A stretch of DNA of 33,083 nucleotides from the NCBI GenBank assembly GCA_021294835.1, contig JAJTDF010000032.1:1-33083 (forward strand), written 5' to 3'. A program made the position numbers and the translations under genes. Source of the DNA: Planctomycetaceae bacterium. GTDB lineage: Bacteria > Planctomycetota > Phycisphaerae > Phycisphaerales > UBA1924. The notes under the pieces were generated by a model, which saw only the letters and a list, made by a program, of their open reading frames with translations, had not been told where the DNA came from and ran no database searches. How positions within the stretch are numbered: position 1 is the first letter of the stretch; each line of letters begins with the position of its first letter. Shown one piece after another: positions 23,969-31,110 of the stretch.

Positions 23969-24403
23969 ATGCACAAGGCGCACTGTTCCGCCTTCACCCT
24001 CGTTGAGATACTGATCGTTATCGTGATCCTCGGCATCCTCGCGGCCGTCATCGTCCCCTCTGTGAGCGGCGCGGCGGCCGAGTCCTCCCAGGGCACCACC
24101 TTCAGTGAATTACAGAAGATCCGCCGCCACGTCGAGATGTATATGGCCCGCAACGCCGGAGCGCTGCCGCTCGTGATCGATGGCAGCAATGGCGACTGGG
24201 GCGCCATCACCGGTCGTAACAGCGAGTTTCTTCAGGCCGCTCCCGCCAACGCCTGGGTTGGCGGCGAAAACGCCCGCCGAGTCGTCCACGGATCCGCCGC
24301 CGACGTCGTGTTCACCGGTGCCTATGGGTGGATCTTCGATCCGGACACCGGTCGGGTCTGGGCTGCCGGCTTCGACTCGGATGACCGGCCATTGCCCCGC
24401 TGA
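23969..24403 (+). CDS. GspG-like pseudopilin 2, paralogue of pseudopilin 1
   Basis: The protein has 144 residues; GGAG precedes the ATG. The leader MHKAHCSA is cleaved before FTLVEILIVIVILGILAAVI, Glu at +5. The mature part parallels pseudopilin 1: SELQKIRRHVEMYMARNAGALP helix, an AAPANAWVGG loop matching AAPVNPRTG, and the C-terminal GAYGWIFDPDTGRVWAAGFD strand matching VGWVYNDATGEIWANGFD. The two are tandem duplicates that have diverged in the middle. One may be the major subunit and the other minor; sequence does not say which. It lies downstream of the intrinsic terminator and so may rely on read-through or its own promoter. Confidence 0.9.
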   Translation: MHKAHCSAFTLVEILIVIVILGILAAVIVPSVSGAAAESSQGTTFSELQKIRRHVEMYMARNAGALPLVIDGSNGDWGAITGRNSEFLQAAPANAWVGGENARRVVHGSAADVVFTGAYGWIFDPDTGRVWAAGFDSDDRPLPR

Positions 24404-24424
24404 GCGAACACCTTCGCTTTGTCG

Positions 24425-24471
24425 GTTGTCGGACCGGCTGCTCAACCTTCGGTCTGATCGGTCCGATCAAC
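24425..24471 (+). other. Structured intercistronic element (hairpin and palindrome)
   Basis: GTTG-TCGGACCG (24425-24436) pairs with CGGTCCGA-T-CAAC (24459-24471) with a single bulged base, giving 12 bp around a 22-base loop. The right arm contains a separate perfect palindrome TGATCGG-T-CCGATCA (24455-24469), so two alternative folds compete. There is no T run. It may attenuate or stabilise the transcript between the second pseudopilin and the small membrane protein, or the palindrome may be a protein site. Confidence 0.45.
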
Positions 24472-24516
24472 ATCAGTATCCCGCTGGTGGGGGGTGAGTA
24501 TGTCAAGGAGTCCGGC

Positions 24517-24870
24517 ATGAATCGTTCGACGATCAATCAGGCTGGCGAGCGATTGAGCGCTGGCATGAAAGTCATGTGCGTCCTGCTTCTGGCCAACGCC
24601 GTCATCGGTGTTGCCGGACTTATCAGCGCCGGACCCGAAGTTCAGCCCGTTTACGCCCAGACCCGCAGCGGCGGCGAGCCGCCGACACCTTTCCCAAACA
24701 GCGGCGATCTCACCCGTCGCACCAACGAGGCGCTTACCGAGATCAGCCAGCGCCTCAGCCGCCTCGAGGCTCGGCTGGAACGCCCGCTGAACGTCAAGGT
24801 GCTGGAGATGCCCCCGGTGATCGTCAGCAACCCATCGGTCCAGTCCGACGAGGCCCGCCCGGGCCAGTGA
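24517..24870 (+). CDS. Small membrane protein with short coiled coil, unknown function
   Basis: The protein has 117 residues. The ATG at 24517 is chosen because AAGGAG lies six bases upstream. It has a polar start, one hydrophobic segment (about 17-37, KVMCVLLLANAVIGVAGLI), a Pro/Gly-rich linker and a short amphipathic helix (about 68-86, RTNEALTEISQRLSRLEARL) with coiled-coil spacing. The hydrophobic segment could be an uncleaved anchor or a signal peptide cut near YAQ. No family is recognised. Its position between pseudopilin genes suggests an accessory inner-membrane or periplasmic part of the secretion apparatus. Confidence 0.72.
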   Translation: MNRSTINQAGERLSAGMKVMCVLLLANAVIGVAGLISAGPEVQPVYAQTRSGGEPPTPFPNSGDLTRRTNEALTEISQRLSRLEARLERPLNVKVLEMPPVIVSNPSVQSDEARPGQ

Positions 24871-24928
24871 ACGGCCGGCGCTCCGCTCTGGCCGGCGCTC
24901 CGCCCAGCGCGGCGTGGAGGAATCATCG

Positions 24929-25579
24929 ATGAACCGGCTTGTGACCGAACCTGCAGACATTGGCGGCACGTCCTCGCGGGCTTTCACGCTGATCGAACTG
25001 CTGGTGGTTGTCGCTCTCCTCGGCATCGCCGGGGCGATGGTCATACCCGCTATGGGGTCCGTCGGCGCGCTCCGTGTTCAGGCCGCGGTTCGCACCGTCG
25101 TCTCCGATCTCACCTTCGCTCAGTCCGATGCCATCGCTTTCCAGGAGCGTCGCGCTGTTCTGTTCGATGTCCCCGGCCAGAATTACCGACTGGTCAGCGT
25201 GGTCAACGGCAACATCGATCCCGATGCCGGAACCCTCTTTTCCCCTGACGGTCCCGGCGGTCGCTACATCGTCTCGCTACGCGATCCCCGATACGGCAAC
25301 GCCATTCTCGCTTCGGCCAACTTCAACAACCAGACCAGGATCATCTACGACGACCTGGGGACGCCTGTCGCCGCCCCCGGCAGCGATCAGCCCGGCACCG
25401 GCGGCGTCATCCGAATCGACGGCTCCGGTCAGAGCTTCGACGTCATCGTCGAGCCCTTCACCGGCCGGGTGAACGTTCGCCGTGTTGAACGCTCGCCCGT
25501 CACCGTCGTCCCGCTGCCCGACCCCGAGCCGATCCCCGGTGGCGAAACCACCGAGCCGATCCCCGGCGGCGGCTCCTGA
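24929..25579 (+). CDS. GspH/FimT-like minor pseudopilin
   Basis: The protein has 216 residues. The ATG at 24929 has GGAGG eight bases upstream; a GTG five codons earlier is less likely. The leader of 18 residues is long, cleaved before Phe19 in [22 protein letters not shown] with Glu at +5. The mature part shows the GspH pattern: VQAAVRTVVSDLTFAQSDAI helix, QERRAVLFDV, and a late GVIRIDGSGQSFDVIVEPFTGRV strand pair. The end is a repeated PIPGG tail (EPIPGGETTEPIPGG), a likely flexible extension. GspH-like subunits sit at or near the pseudopilus tip. It lies 58 bases after the small membrane protein, probably in one transcription unit. Confidence 0.9.
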   Translation: MNRLVTEPADIGGTSSRAFTLIELLVVVALLGIAGAMVIPAMGSVGALRVQAAVRTVVSDLTFAQSDAIAFQERRAVLFDVPGQNYRLVSVVNGNIDPDAGTLFSPDGPGGRYIVSLRDPRYGNAILASANFNNQTRIIYDDLGTPVAAPGSDQPGTGGVIRIDGSGQSFDVIVEPFTGRVNVRRVERSPVTVVPLPDPEPIPGGETTEPIPGGGS

Positions 25580-25701
25580 TTCGCTCCGCCGGGCCGGCCC
25601 CGGCCGAGCGCCGATCCCTGTCCGTCTTCCTCACGCCCTCGCGCTGAGCCCGTCAGCCCCCGAGCACCCAGAGCACGCACAGAGCAGAAAGCGCTGCCGC
25701 C

Positions 25702-25950
25702 ATGAAGCACCCCAGCAAACGCGCGTTCACCTGGTTCGGGGCCGCGGTCGCCGTCATGGCCCTGCTCATCTCCGCCCGCCTGCTGCTGGTCACCGGCCAC
25801 CCGCGCCGGGCCGTTGCTGATCCCTCACCCGCTCTGGTTCATTTGCCCCAGGCCGCTCCGATGTCCGCGCCTGGCGAGGACACGCCCGCCCCCTCCTTGC
25901 CCCCGGCCGACCGGGCCGATGCAGATGCCCCCGCTGAATCAAGGAAATGA
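25702..25950 (+). CDS. Small membrane-anchored Pro-rich protein, hypothetical
   Basis: The protein has 82 residues: a basic start (MKHPSKR), one hydrophobic helix (about 9-31, FTWFGAAVAVMALLISARLLLV) and a Pro/Ala/Asp-rich tail. The ATG has no good Shine-Dalgarno. The length, the membrane segment and the placement in line with the pseudopilin and secretin genes support a real gene, but no family is recognised. It could be a small adaptor of the secretion apparatus. Confidence 0.5.
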   Translation: MKHPSKRAFTWFGAAVAVMALLISARLLLVTGHPRRAVADPSPALVHLPQAAPMSAPGEDTPAPSLPPADRADADAPAESRK

Positions 25951-26410
25951 GCGGATCGACAGCCCCGTAATGTCATCAGGACGCTCACTCCTGAGCCCAG
26001 TCTGTGGCCACCCTGCGAGCAGACCGGCAGAGCCCCGATGGGCGTGTCTGGACGCCGTCACTCTCACCGTGGATCATCGATCCATTCCCGAGTAGTGCCC
26101 GATTCAAATGGGCCACAACCGCCAATCCTTCCGGCCTCGAATCACCACGCTCGCCCCCACCGGGCGCCGGTGCATCGCATCAGCGTCAGGGCTCGGCATG
26201 TTCTGCGCTCACCCAGCGCCGCATGGCACGCTCCGCTGGTGAGGATTTCTCCATCGGGTGACCTTCAGCGGATTCTCCAAACTCCCCAAAGTCACATTGG
26301 TAAACGGCCGACACCACACCAACGTGCGATGGCGATCGGGCAGGGCTGCTGTCGATCGCGGGCACGACTTCTCACAGCCATTTCAAGAACTGCCGCCGGA
26401 GCGAACGACC
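25951..26410. other. Intergenic region of 460 bases before the secretin
   Basis: No supportable gene. The secretin frame is open back to 26258, but the residues before 26411 are not protein-like and the later ATG has a Shine-Dalgarno. A promoter for the secretin is expected here, but I could not identify one with confidence. Confidence 0.4.
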
Positions 26411-28564
26411 ATGAAGAACAACACCCAGTCGAGTGTCAGCAATCGGGGCCGCGTGCGTGTGCTCGCCTTCGTGGCCGGGCGGGCGCTTCCCGTTGTCGCC
26501 TTCGCCGCCCTGAATGCTGCTGCGGTCGCCCAGCCCGCCATGGACGCGCCGGCCGCTCAGCCCAAGATGTCTGTTCCCCCGCCCCAGCCCGCCGGCGATG
26601 GCGGCCAGCGCCAGGGCGCCAAGCTGGGCGAAAAGGGCACCGTCAAGGTCTCCGACCAGATGACCGTTGATCTCTCCGTCAAGGATGAGAACATCACCAC
26701 GGTGCTCGAACTGCTTGCCGTTCAGAGCCGCAAGAACATCCTGGCCAGCAAGAGCGTTGGCGGACGTATCAGCGCGGATCTCTTCGGCGTCACGTTCTTC
26801 GAAGCGCTCGATGCCATCCTCAAGGTCAACGGCTTCGCCTACATCCGCGAGGGTAATTTCATCTACGTCATGACCGTTCAGGAGTTCATCGAGCGCGAGC
26901 GGGCCATGAAGCCCCGCGTCGCCAAGGTCATCCGCCTGAACTACCTCACCGCTCCCGACGCTCAGGAGTTCGTCCGTCCCATGCTCAGCCAGGGCGGCGA
27001 GATCAAGACCAACGCCAAGACCGAGAGCTTCTCCATCAGTGATTCGTCCCCGGCCGGCAAGGACGATTTCGCCCTCGGATCCACGATGGTCGTCATCGAC
27101 TACGAGGAGAACATCGCTGCCATCGAGAAGCTCCTCATCGAGCTGGACACCAAGCCCGCTCAGGTGCTCGTCGAGGCCACCGTTCTCTCCACCCGAGTCA
27201 CCGATGACACCGCCCTCGGCGTCGACTTCTCCATCATCGGGGACCTCCGCTTTCAGGACTTCGCCACCCAGGCCCTCGGCGGACCCTTCGGCATCGTCAA
27301 CGCCCTCCGTGACCAGAAGCAGCCGGTCGGCAACGGCGTGAACATTTCCAGCCCCGTCGGCGGCACCGACGAGCCCGGCGGCTTCAAGATCGGCATCGTT
27401 CAGGACAACGTCGCACTCTTCGTCCGCATGCTCGATCAGGTGTCCGATACCAGCGTGCTGGCCAACCCCAAGATCCTCGCCCTCAACCGCCAGCCCAGCC
27501 GTGTCCTCGTCGGCGAACGCGTCGGTTACCTCAGCACCACCGCCACCGAGACCAGCACCACCCAAACGGTGCAGTTCCTCGATACCGGCGTGCAGCTCTA
27601 CTTCCGGCCCTTCGTCAACGCCGCCCGCACCGAGGTGCGAATGGAGCTCAAGCCCCAGTTCAGCCAGGCCAACCCCACCCGCATCCCCGGCGCCAACGGC
27701 GCTCAGATCATCATCCCCAACGAGGTCACGCAGGAACTCGTCACCAACGTCATCGTGCCCGACGGCATGACCGTCGTCCTCGGCGGCCTGTTCCGCGAGG
27801 ATGTCGCCAGCAGCCGCAATCAGGTCCCCTTCATCGGCGACATCCCGATCATCGGTCTGCCCTTCCGCGGCCAGAGCAACGCCATTGACCGCACCGAGAT
27901 CATCTTCCTGCTCACCCCCAACATCGTGACCGATGCCGCCCTCGCCGATCAGGGCAAGGCCGGCGACGAGACCATCGACCGCGTCCGCTCCGGCAGCCGC
28001 CAGGGTCTCCTCCCCTGGACCCGCGACCGCATGACCGCGCAGCTGAACGTCGAGGCTGAGCACGCCGCCCGCGGTGGCGACACTCAGACCGCCCTCTGGA
28101 AGCTCCAGCGGTCGCTGCAGTTGAATCCCAACCAGCCCGAGGCCCTGCGGCTCCGCGAGCGCCTCACTGGCGAACGTGAAGTCTGGCCGTCTCGCAGCCT
28201 CTTCCACGACATTGTCGACAAGGAGGTCAGCAGCCGCCTGAACGCCCTGCCTCAGGGTGTTTCCGGCAGCCAGCCCCACCTGACCCCCTGGGGCTCGGTC
28301 GACCTGCCTCGCGAGAAGGTCGGCGGCAAGTCGGGCGCGTCGGCTTCACCCGTGCCCGCCCCGACCCCCGCCCCGGACGGCGCTCCGCCCGCTGCCGCCG
28401 CGGTTGTCCCCTCTGCTGAGGCCGAGCCCGAGCCCGTCTGGTCCTTCGCGACCGATGGTTCGCCCGAGCAGGCCGCTGCCGACACCCCGGCCCAGGCCGC
28501 CGGCTTCGTCGCCGGAACGCCGGTGAACCCCGGTACCCCGGTTGCCGGGGCCAAGCCCGAGTGA
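26411..28564 (+). CDS. Type II/IV secretion-type secretin with C-terminal extension
   Basis: The protein has 717 residues. The ATG at 26411 has GGAG ten bases upstream and gives a long signal peptide (cleavage near AVA-Q41). Residues 80-155 are an STN/N0-type domain (MTVDLSVKDENITTVLELLA), 165-250 an N1-type domain (VIRLNYLTAPDAQEFVRPML), and 250-505 the secretin beta-barrel core, with VLVEATVL, ANPKILALNRQPSRVLVGER, VPDGMTVVLGGLFRED and the hallmark VPFIGDIPIIGLPFR at 472-486 followed by EIIFLLTPNIV. It would form the outer-membrane gate. Residues 508-717 are unusual: a TPR-like hairpin at about 543-585 (HAARGGDTQTALWKLQRSLQ, then NPNQPEALRL) and a Pro/Ala-rich tail. Neighbouring pseudopilins and TPR lipoprotein support a secretion or pilus role. 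Confidence 0.94.
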   Translation: MKNNTQSSVSNRGRVRVLAFVAGRALPVVAFAALNAAAVAQPAMDAPAAQPKMSVPPPQPAGDGGQRQGAKLGEKGTVKVSDQMTVDLSVKDENITTVLELLAVQSRKNILASKSVGGRISADLFGVTFFEALDAILKVNGFAYIREGNFIYVMTVQEFIERERAMKPRVAKVIRLNYLTAPDAQEFVRPMLSQGGEIKTNAKTESFSISDSSPAGKDDFALGSTMVVIDYEENIAAIEKLLIELDTKPAQVLVEATVLSTRVTDDTALGVDFSIIGDLRFQDFATQALGGPFGIVNALRDQKQPVGNGVNISSPVGGTDEPGGFKIGIVQDNVALFVRMLDQVSDTSVLANPKILALNRQPSRVLVGERVGYLSTTATETSTTQTVQFLDTGVQLYFRPFVNAARTEVRMELKPQFSQANPTRIPGANGAQIIIPNEVTQELVTNVIVPDGMTVVLGGLFREDVASSRNQVPFIGDIPIIGLPFRGQSNAIDRTEIIFLLTPNIVTDAALADQGKAGDETIDRVRSGSRQGLLPWTRDRMTAQLNVEAEHAARGGDTQTALWKLQRSLQLNPNQPEALRLRERLTGEREVWPSRSLFHDIVDKEVSSRLNALPQGVSGSQPHLTPWGSVDLPREKVGGKSGASASPVPAPTPAPDGAPPAAAAVVPSAEAEPEPVWSFATDGSPEQAAADTPAQAAGFVAGTPVNPGTPVAGAKPE

Positions 28565-28653
28565 CCCGCCGCGGGGGGCGGCCGCGTTCCGCCGTGGGTG
28601 AACACCCCGGCCGCGTCACCCCGCCCCCCAACTTCTCCGGTTTGAACCGATGA

Positions 28654-28694
28654 CACAAGGGCCTTGCCCGCACGGGCCAGGCCCTTGTGCTTTT
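28654..28694 (+). terminator. Intrinsic terminator after the secretin
   Basis: A perfect 11-bp stem (CACAAGGGCCT with AGGCCCTTGTG) encloses a loop that also pairs (GCCCG-CA-CGGGC), followed by CTTTTCC. It lies 90 bases after the secretin stop and 50 bases before the TPR lipoprotein gene, which therefore needs its own promoter or read-through. Confidence 0.8.
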
Positions 28695-28743
28695 CCGCAC
28701 CCCGTCGGCCGACCCGCCCGTTGATTCTCTCCCGGAGCTTGCC

Positions 28744-30057
28744 ATGACCACCGGATCTCGTCCGCTCTCCGTCCTGATCACCGCCTCTGCGATGGTCGTC
28801 CTCGCCGGGGGGGTGGCCGGCTGCTCCCTCCGCGGTCAGCACACCGCCGAGGGCTCCAACCTCGCCCAGCAGCGAATGGCCGGTCTCAAGTCCGGCATGC
28901 AACTCCAGATGGCCGAGCAGCAGTTCGCCGCCGGCGACCTGGAGAAGGCCGAACGTTCGACCGATGCCGCCCTGGCCGCTCTCCCCAAGTTCGCACCCGC
29001 CCATGTCCTCAAGGGCCGGGTGCTGCTGGAACGCGGCCAGCTCGAAGGAGCCATGGCCAGCCTTCAGGAAGCCGAGAAGCTCGACCCGCAGAACGTCGAC
29101 GCGCAGTACTTCCTGGGCATCATCCACGAGCGATTCAGCCAGCCCGAGCCCGCTCTGGCCCGCTACCGCAAAGCCATGGAGCTTGACGGCAGCAACCCGC
29201 AGTACCTCGTCGCCGCCGCCGAGATGCTCGTCAGCCTCAACCGCCTCGATGAAGCCCGCGAACTGGTAACCGCCAAACGCGACCAGTTCAGCCACTCCGC
29301 CGCCGTCGCCCAGACGCTCGCCGCCATCGCCACCTTGCAGAGCGACACCGATGCCGCCGTTGCCGCCTACTCCGACGCCCGCCTGCTCGCCCCCGAGGAC
29401 AACACCATCCTCGAGGGCCTCGCTCGTGCGCAGGCTGCCGCCGGCAAGTACGCCGACGCCGAGTTCAACCTTGCGATGCTTCTGGATCCCAAGCGAGCCC
29501 GCCAGCCCGCCGCCGCACCCGCCGAAGGCAAACGCGCTGAACGTTCCACCTTTACCCCGGTCGCCCCTCAGGCCCGCCGCGACCTGCAACTGCTCCGCGC
29601 CCGCTGCCTGATGGAGATCGACCGCGCTGGCGAGGCCCGTCGAGTTCTGCAGGACATGGCTGCTGAGCCCGAGGGCGGACGCGACGTGCAGATGTGGGTC
29701 CTCCTGGGCAAGGCCGCCCTGAAGCTTGACGATGCCGCCACCCTTCGCCAGGCCGCCGCGAGGCTGGTCGCCATCGCCCCTGACCGTCACGAGGGCTACA
29801 TGCTCCGGGGCATGCTGCTCCGCAAGTCCGGCGACCTCTCCGGCGCGCTCGCTGCCCTCAACGAGGCCGTCGCCCGTTGTGGCGATGATGCCACCCCGGT
29901 CGTCTACCGTGCCCTGGTACTCATGGACCAGGGACGGGTTGAGGAGGCTCAGACCCAGTTGCAGCGCGTGCTCGCCGTACAGCCCGACAACACCGCCGCC
30001 CAGTCCGCTCTGGGCATCCTCCAGCGCCGCACCCTCACCGAGGTGCCCGTGCAGTAA
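28744..30057 (+). CDS. TPR-repeat lipoprotein
   Basis: The protein has 437 residues. GGAG lies seven bases before the ATG. The signal peptide ends in a lipobox VAGC with Cys27, so the protein is predicted to be lipid-anchored after processing by signal peptidase II. Residues 49-437 are tandem TPR helices with the usual spacing (for example FAPAHVLKGRVLLERGQLEG, AQYFLGIIHERFSQPEPALA, GYMLRGMLLRKSGDLSGALA, AQSALGILQ). TPR lipoproteins such as PilF/PilW or TadD assist secretin assembly in pilus and secretion systems, and the gene follows the secretin directly, so a pilotin-like role is a fair inference. A short low-complexity linker (about 255-275) interrupts the repeats. Confidence 0.9.
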   Translation: MTTGSRPLSVLITASAMVVLAGGVAGCSLRGQHTAEGSNLAQQRMAGLKSGMQLQMAEQQFAAGDLEKAERSTDAALAALPKFAPAHVLKGRVLLERGQLEGAMASLQEAEKLDPQNVDAQYFLGIIHERFSQPEPALARYRKAMELDGSNPQYLVAAAEMLVSLNRLDEARELVTAKRDQFSHSAAVAQTLAAIATLQSDTDAAVAAYSDARLLAPEDNTILEGLARAQAAAGKYADAEFNLAMLLDPKRARQPAAAPAEGKRAERSTFTPVAPQARRDLQLLRARCLMEIDRAGEARRVLQDMAAEPEGGRDVQMWVLLGKAALKLDDAATLRQAAARLVAIAPDRHEGYMLRGMLLRKSGDLSGALAALNEAVARCGDDATPVVYRALVLMDQGRVEEAQTQLQRVLAVQPDNTAAQSALGILQRRTLTEVPVQ

Positions 30058-30131
30058 CCCCGCCGCCGTCGGCCCGGGCCGCTCCCATCCACATCCACAA
30101 CCGGATCGCGGGGCGGTCCGCCGACCGGGCC

Positions 30132-30137
30132 TAAATT
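30132..30137 (+). promoter_or_regulatory. Possible -10 box (TAAATT) giving a leaderless transcript
   Basis: TAAATT stands out in a very GC-rich stretch and ends six bases before the ATG at 30144, so transcription would begin at or next to the start codon. No Shine-Dalgarno is present, consistent with leaderless translation. No clear -35 box is visible. Confidence 0.35.
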
Positions 30138-30143
30138 CCCCGC

Positions 30144-30857
30144 ATGAGCAGCCGCCCGGCGCCCGGGATCTGGTCCTTTACGCTCGGTCCGTTTGCCACC
30201 AATTGCTACGTGGTCACGGCCAGGGTACGTCCCGAGCCCGGCGATCCCTGCTGGATCGTCGACGCTTCCTTTGACCCCGACGAACTCATCGGCTTCATTC
30301 AGCGGCACCACCTCGTCCCCCAGCGTCTGATCCTCACCCATGCCCATGTGGATCACATCGCCGGCGTCGACGCCGTCCGACGGGCCTTCCCCGGCCTCCC
30401 GGTCCTGATCCATCCTGCCGAGTCTTCATGGCTGCAGGACCCCATCGCCAACCTCTCCGGCCTGGGAGGCATGGACGTCGCCACCGCGCAGCCCGCCGAC
30501 GGCCCGCTCGACCCCGGCCAGCTCCTCACCCTCCCCGGGGGCGACCACACCCTCTTCGCCGAGGTCCTGCACACCCCCGGCCACTCCCCCGGCGGCATCA
30601 GCCTGTCCCTCCGCCTCGCCGACGCTCCTTCGCCATCGCCGCCGTCCGGCCCGCCCGCCGCCGTCCTTTGTGGCGACGCCCTCTTTGCCGGGTCCATCGG
30701 CCGCACCGACTTCCCCGGCAGTGATGCCTCCGTGCTCATCGCCAGCGTCCGCGACCGCCTCTACCCCCTGGGCGACGATGTCCGCGTCTTCCCTGGGCAC
30801 GGACCCGCCACCACCATCGGCGTGCAGCGACGGACCAACCCGTTTGTAAGAGGATGA
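30144..30857 (+). CDS. Metallo-beta-lactamase-fold hydrolase, glyoxalase II-like
   Basis: The protein has 237 residues and no signal peptide, so it is cytoplasmic. It carries all metal-binding motifs of the family: THAHVDHIAG (His66, His68, Asp70, His71), HTPGHSPG (His147), CGDALFAGSIGRTDFPG (Asp178) and VFPGHGPATTIG (His219). The SIGRTDFPG segment and late TTIG..NPF are typical of hydroxyacylglutathione hydrolase-like proteins, which hydrolyse thioesters or related compounds using two metal ions. The protein is close to the usual length of the short bacterial form (about 210 residues), with a small Pro/Ser insertion at 160-172. The exact substrate is open. It is probably unrelated to the secretion genes next to it. 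Confidence 0.93.
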   Translation: MSSRPAPGIWSFTLGPFATNCYVVTARVRPEPGDPCWIVDASFDPDELIGFIQRHHLVPQRLILTHAHVDHIAGVDAVRRAFPGLPVLIHPAESSWLQDPIANLSGLGGMDVATAQPADGPLDPGQLLTLPGGDHTLFAEVLHTPGHSPGGISLSLRLADAPSPSPPSGPPAAVLCGDALFAGSIGRTDFPGSDASVLIASVRDRLYPLGDDVRVFPGHGPATTIGVQRRTNPFVRG

Positions 30858-30936
30858 CGCTCCGAGCGCCTGCCCCACCGTGCGGCAACGCGGCGGCCGA
30901 AGCGGTGGCCCCGGCGGGTGGCGCCGAGACGACACA

Positions 30937-31044
30937 GGGCAGTGGGGGGAGCGGCAGAGGGGGAGAAGGGCGGTGGGGGGGGCGGGGGGCGGGGGGGAGC
31001 AGCAGGGGCGTGGAAGCCCATCGGGGCGGGGGGGGGTGGCGGGT
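30937..31044 (+). repeat. G-rich tract upstream of the M28 peptidase gene
   Basis: More than ten runs of three to nine G occur within about 108 bases on the plus strand, ending 66 bases before the M28 start codon, so the leader RNA would be G-rich. Nothing else is recognisable in the 253-base gap between the two genes apart from the Shine-Dalgarno AAGGA near 31101. Confidence 0.75.
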
Positions 31045-31110
31045 TCGGCGTGTGCCGGACCGAATTCGGTGCGGTGAAGGCGGCGTGCTCAATTCAGACA
31101 AGGAATGCCC

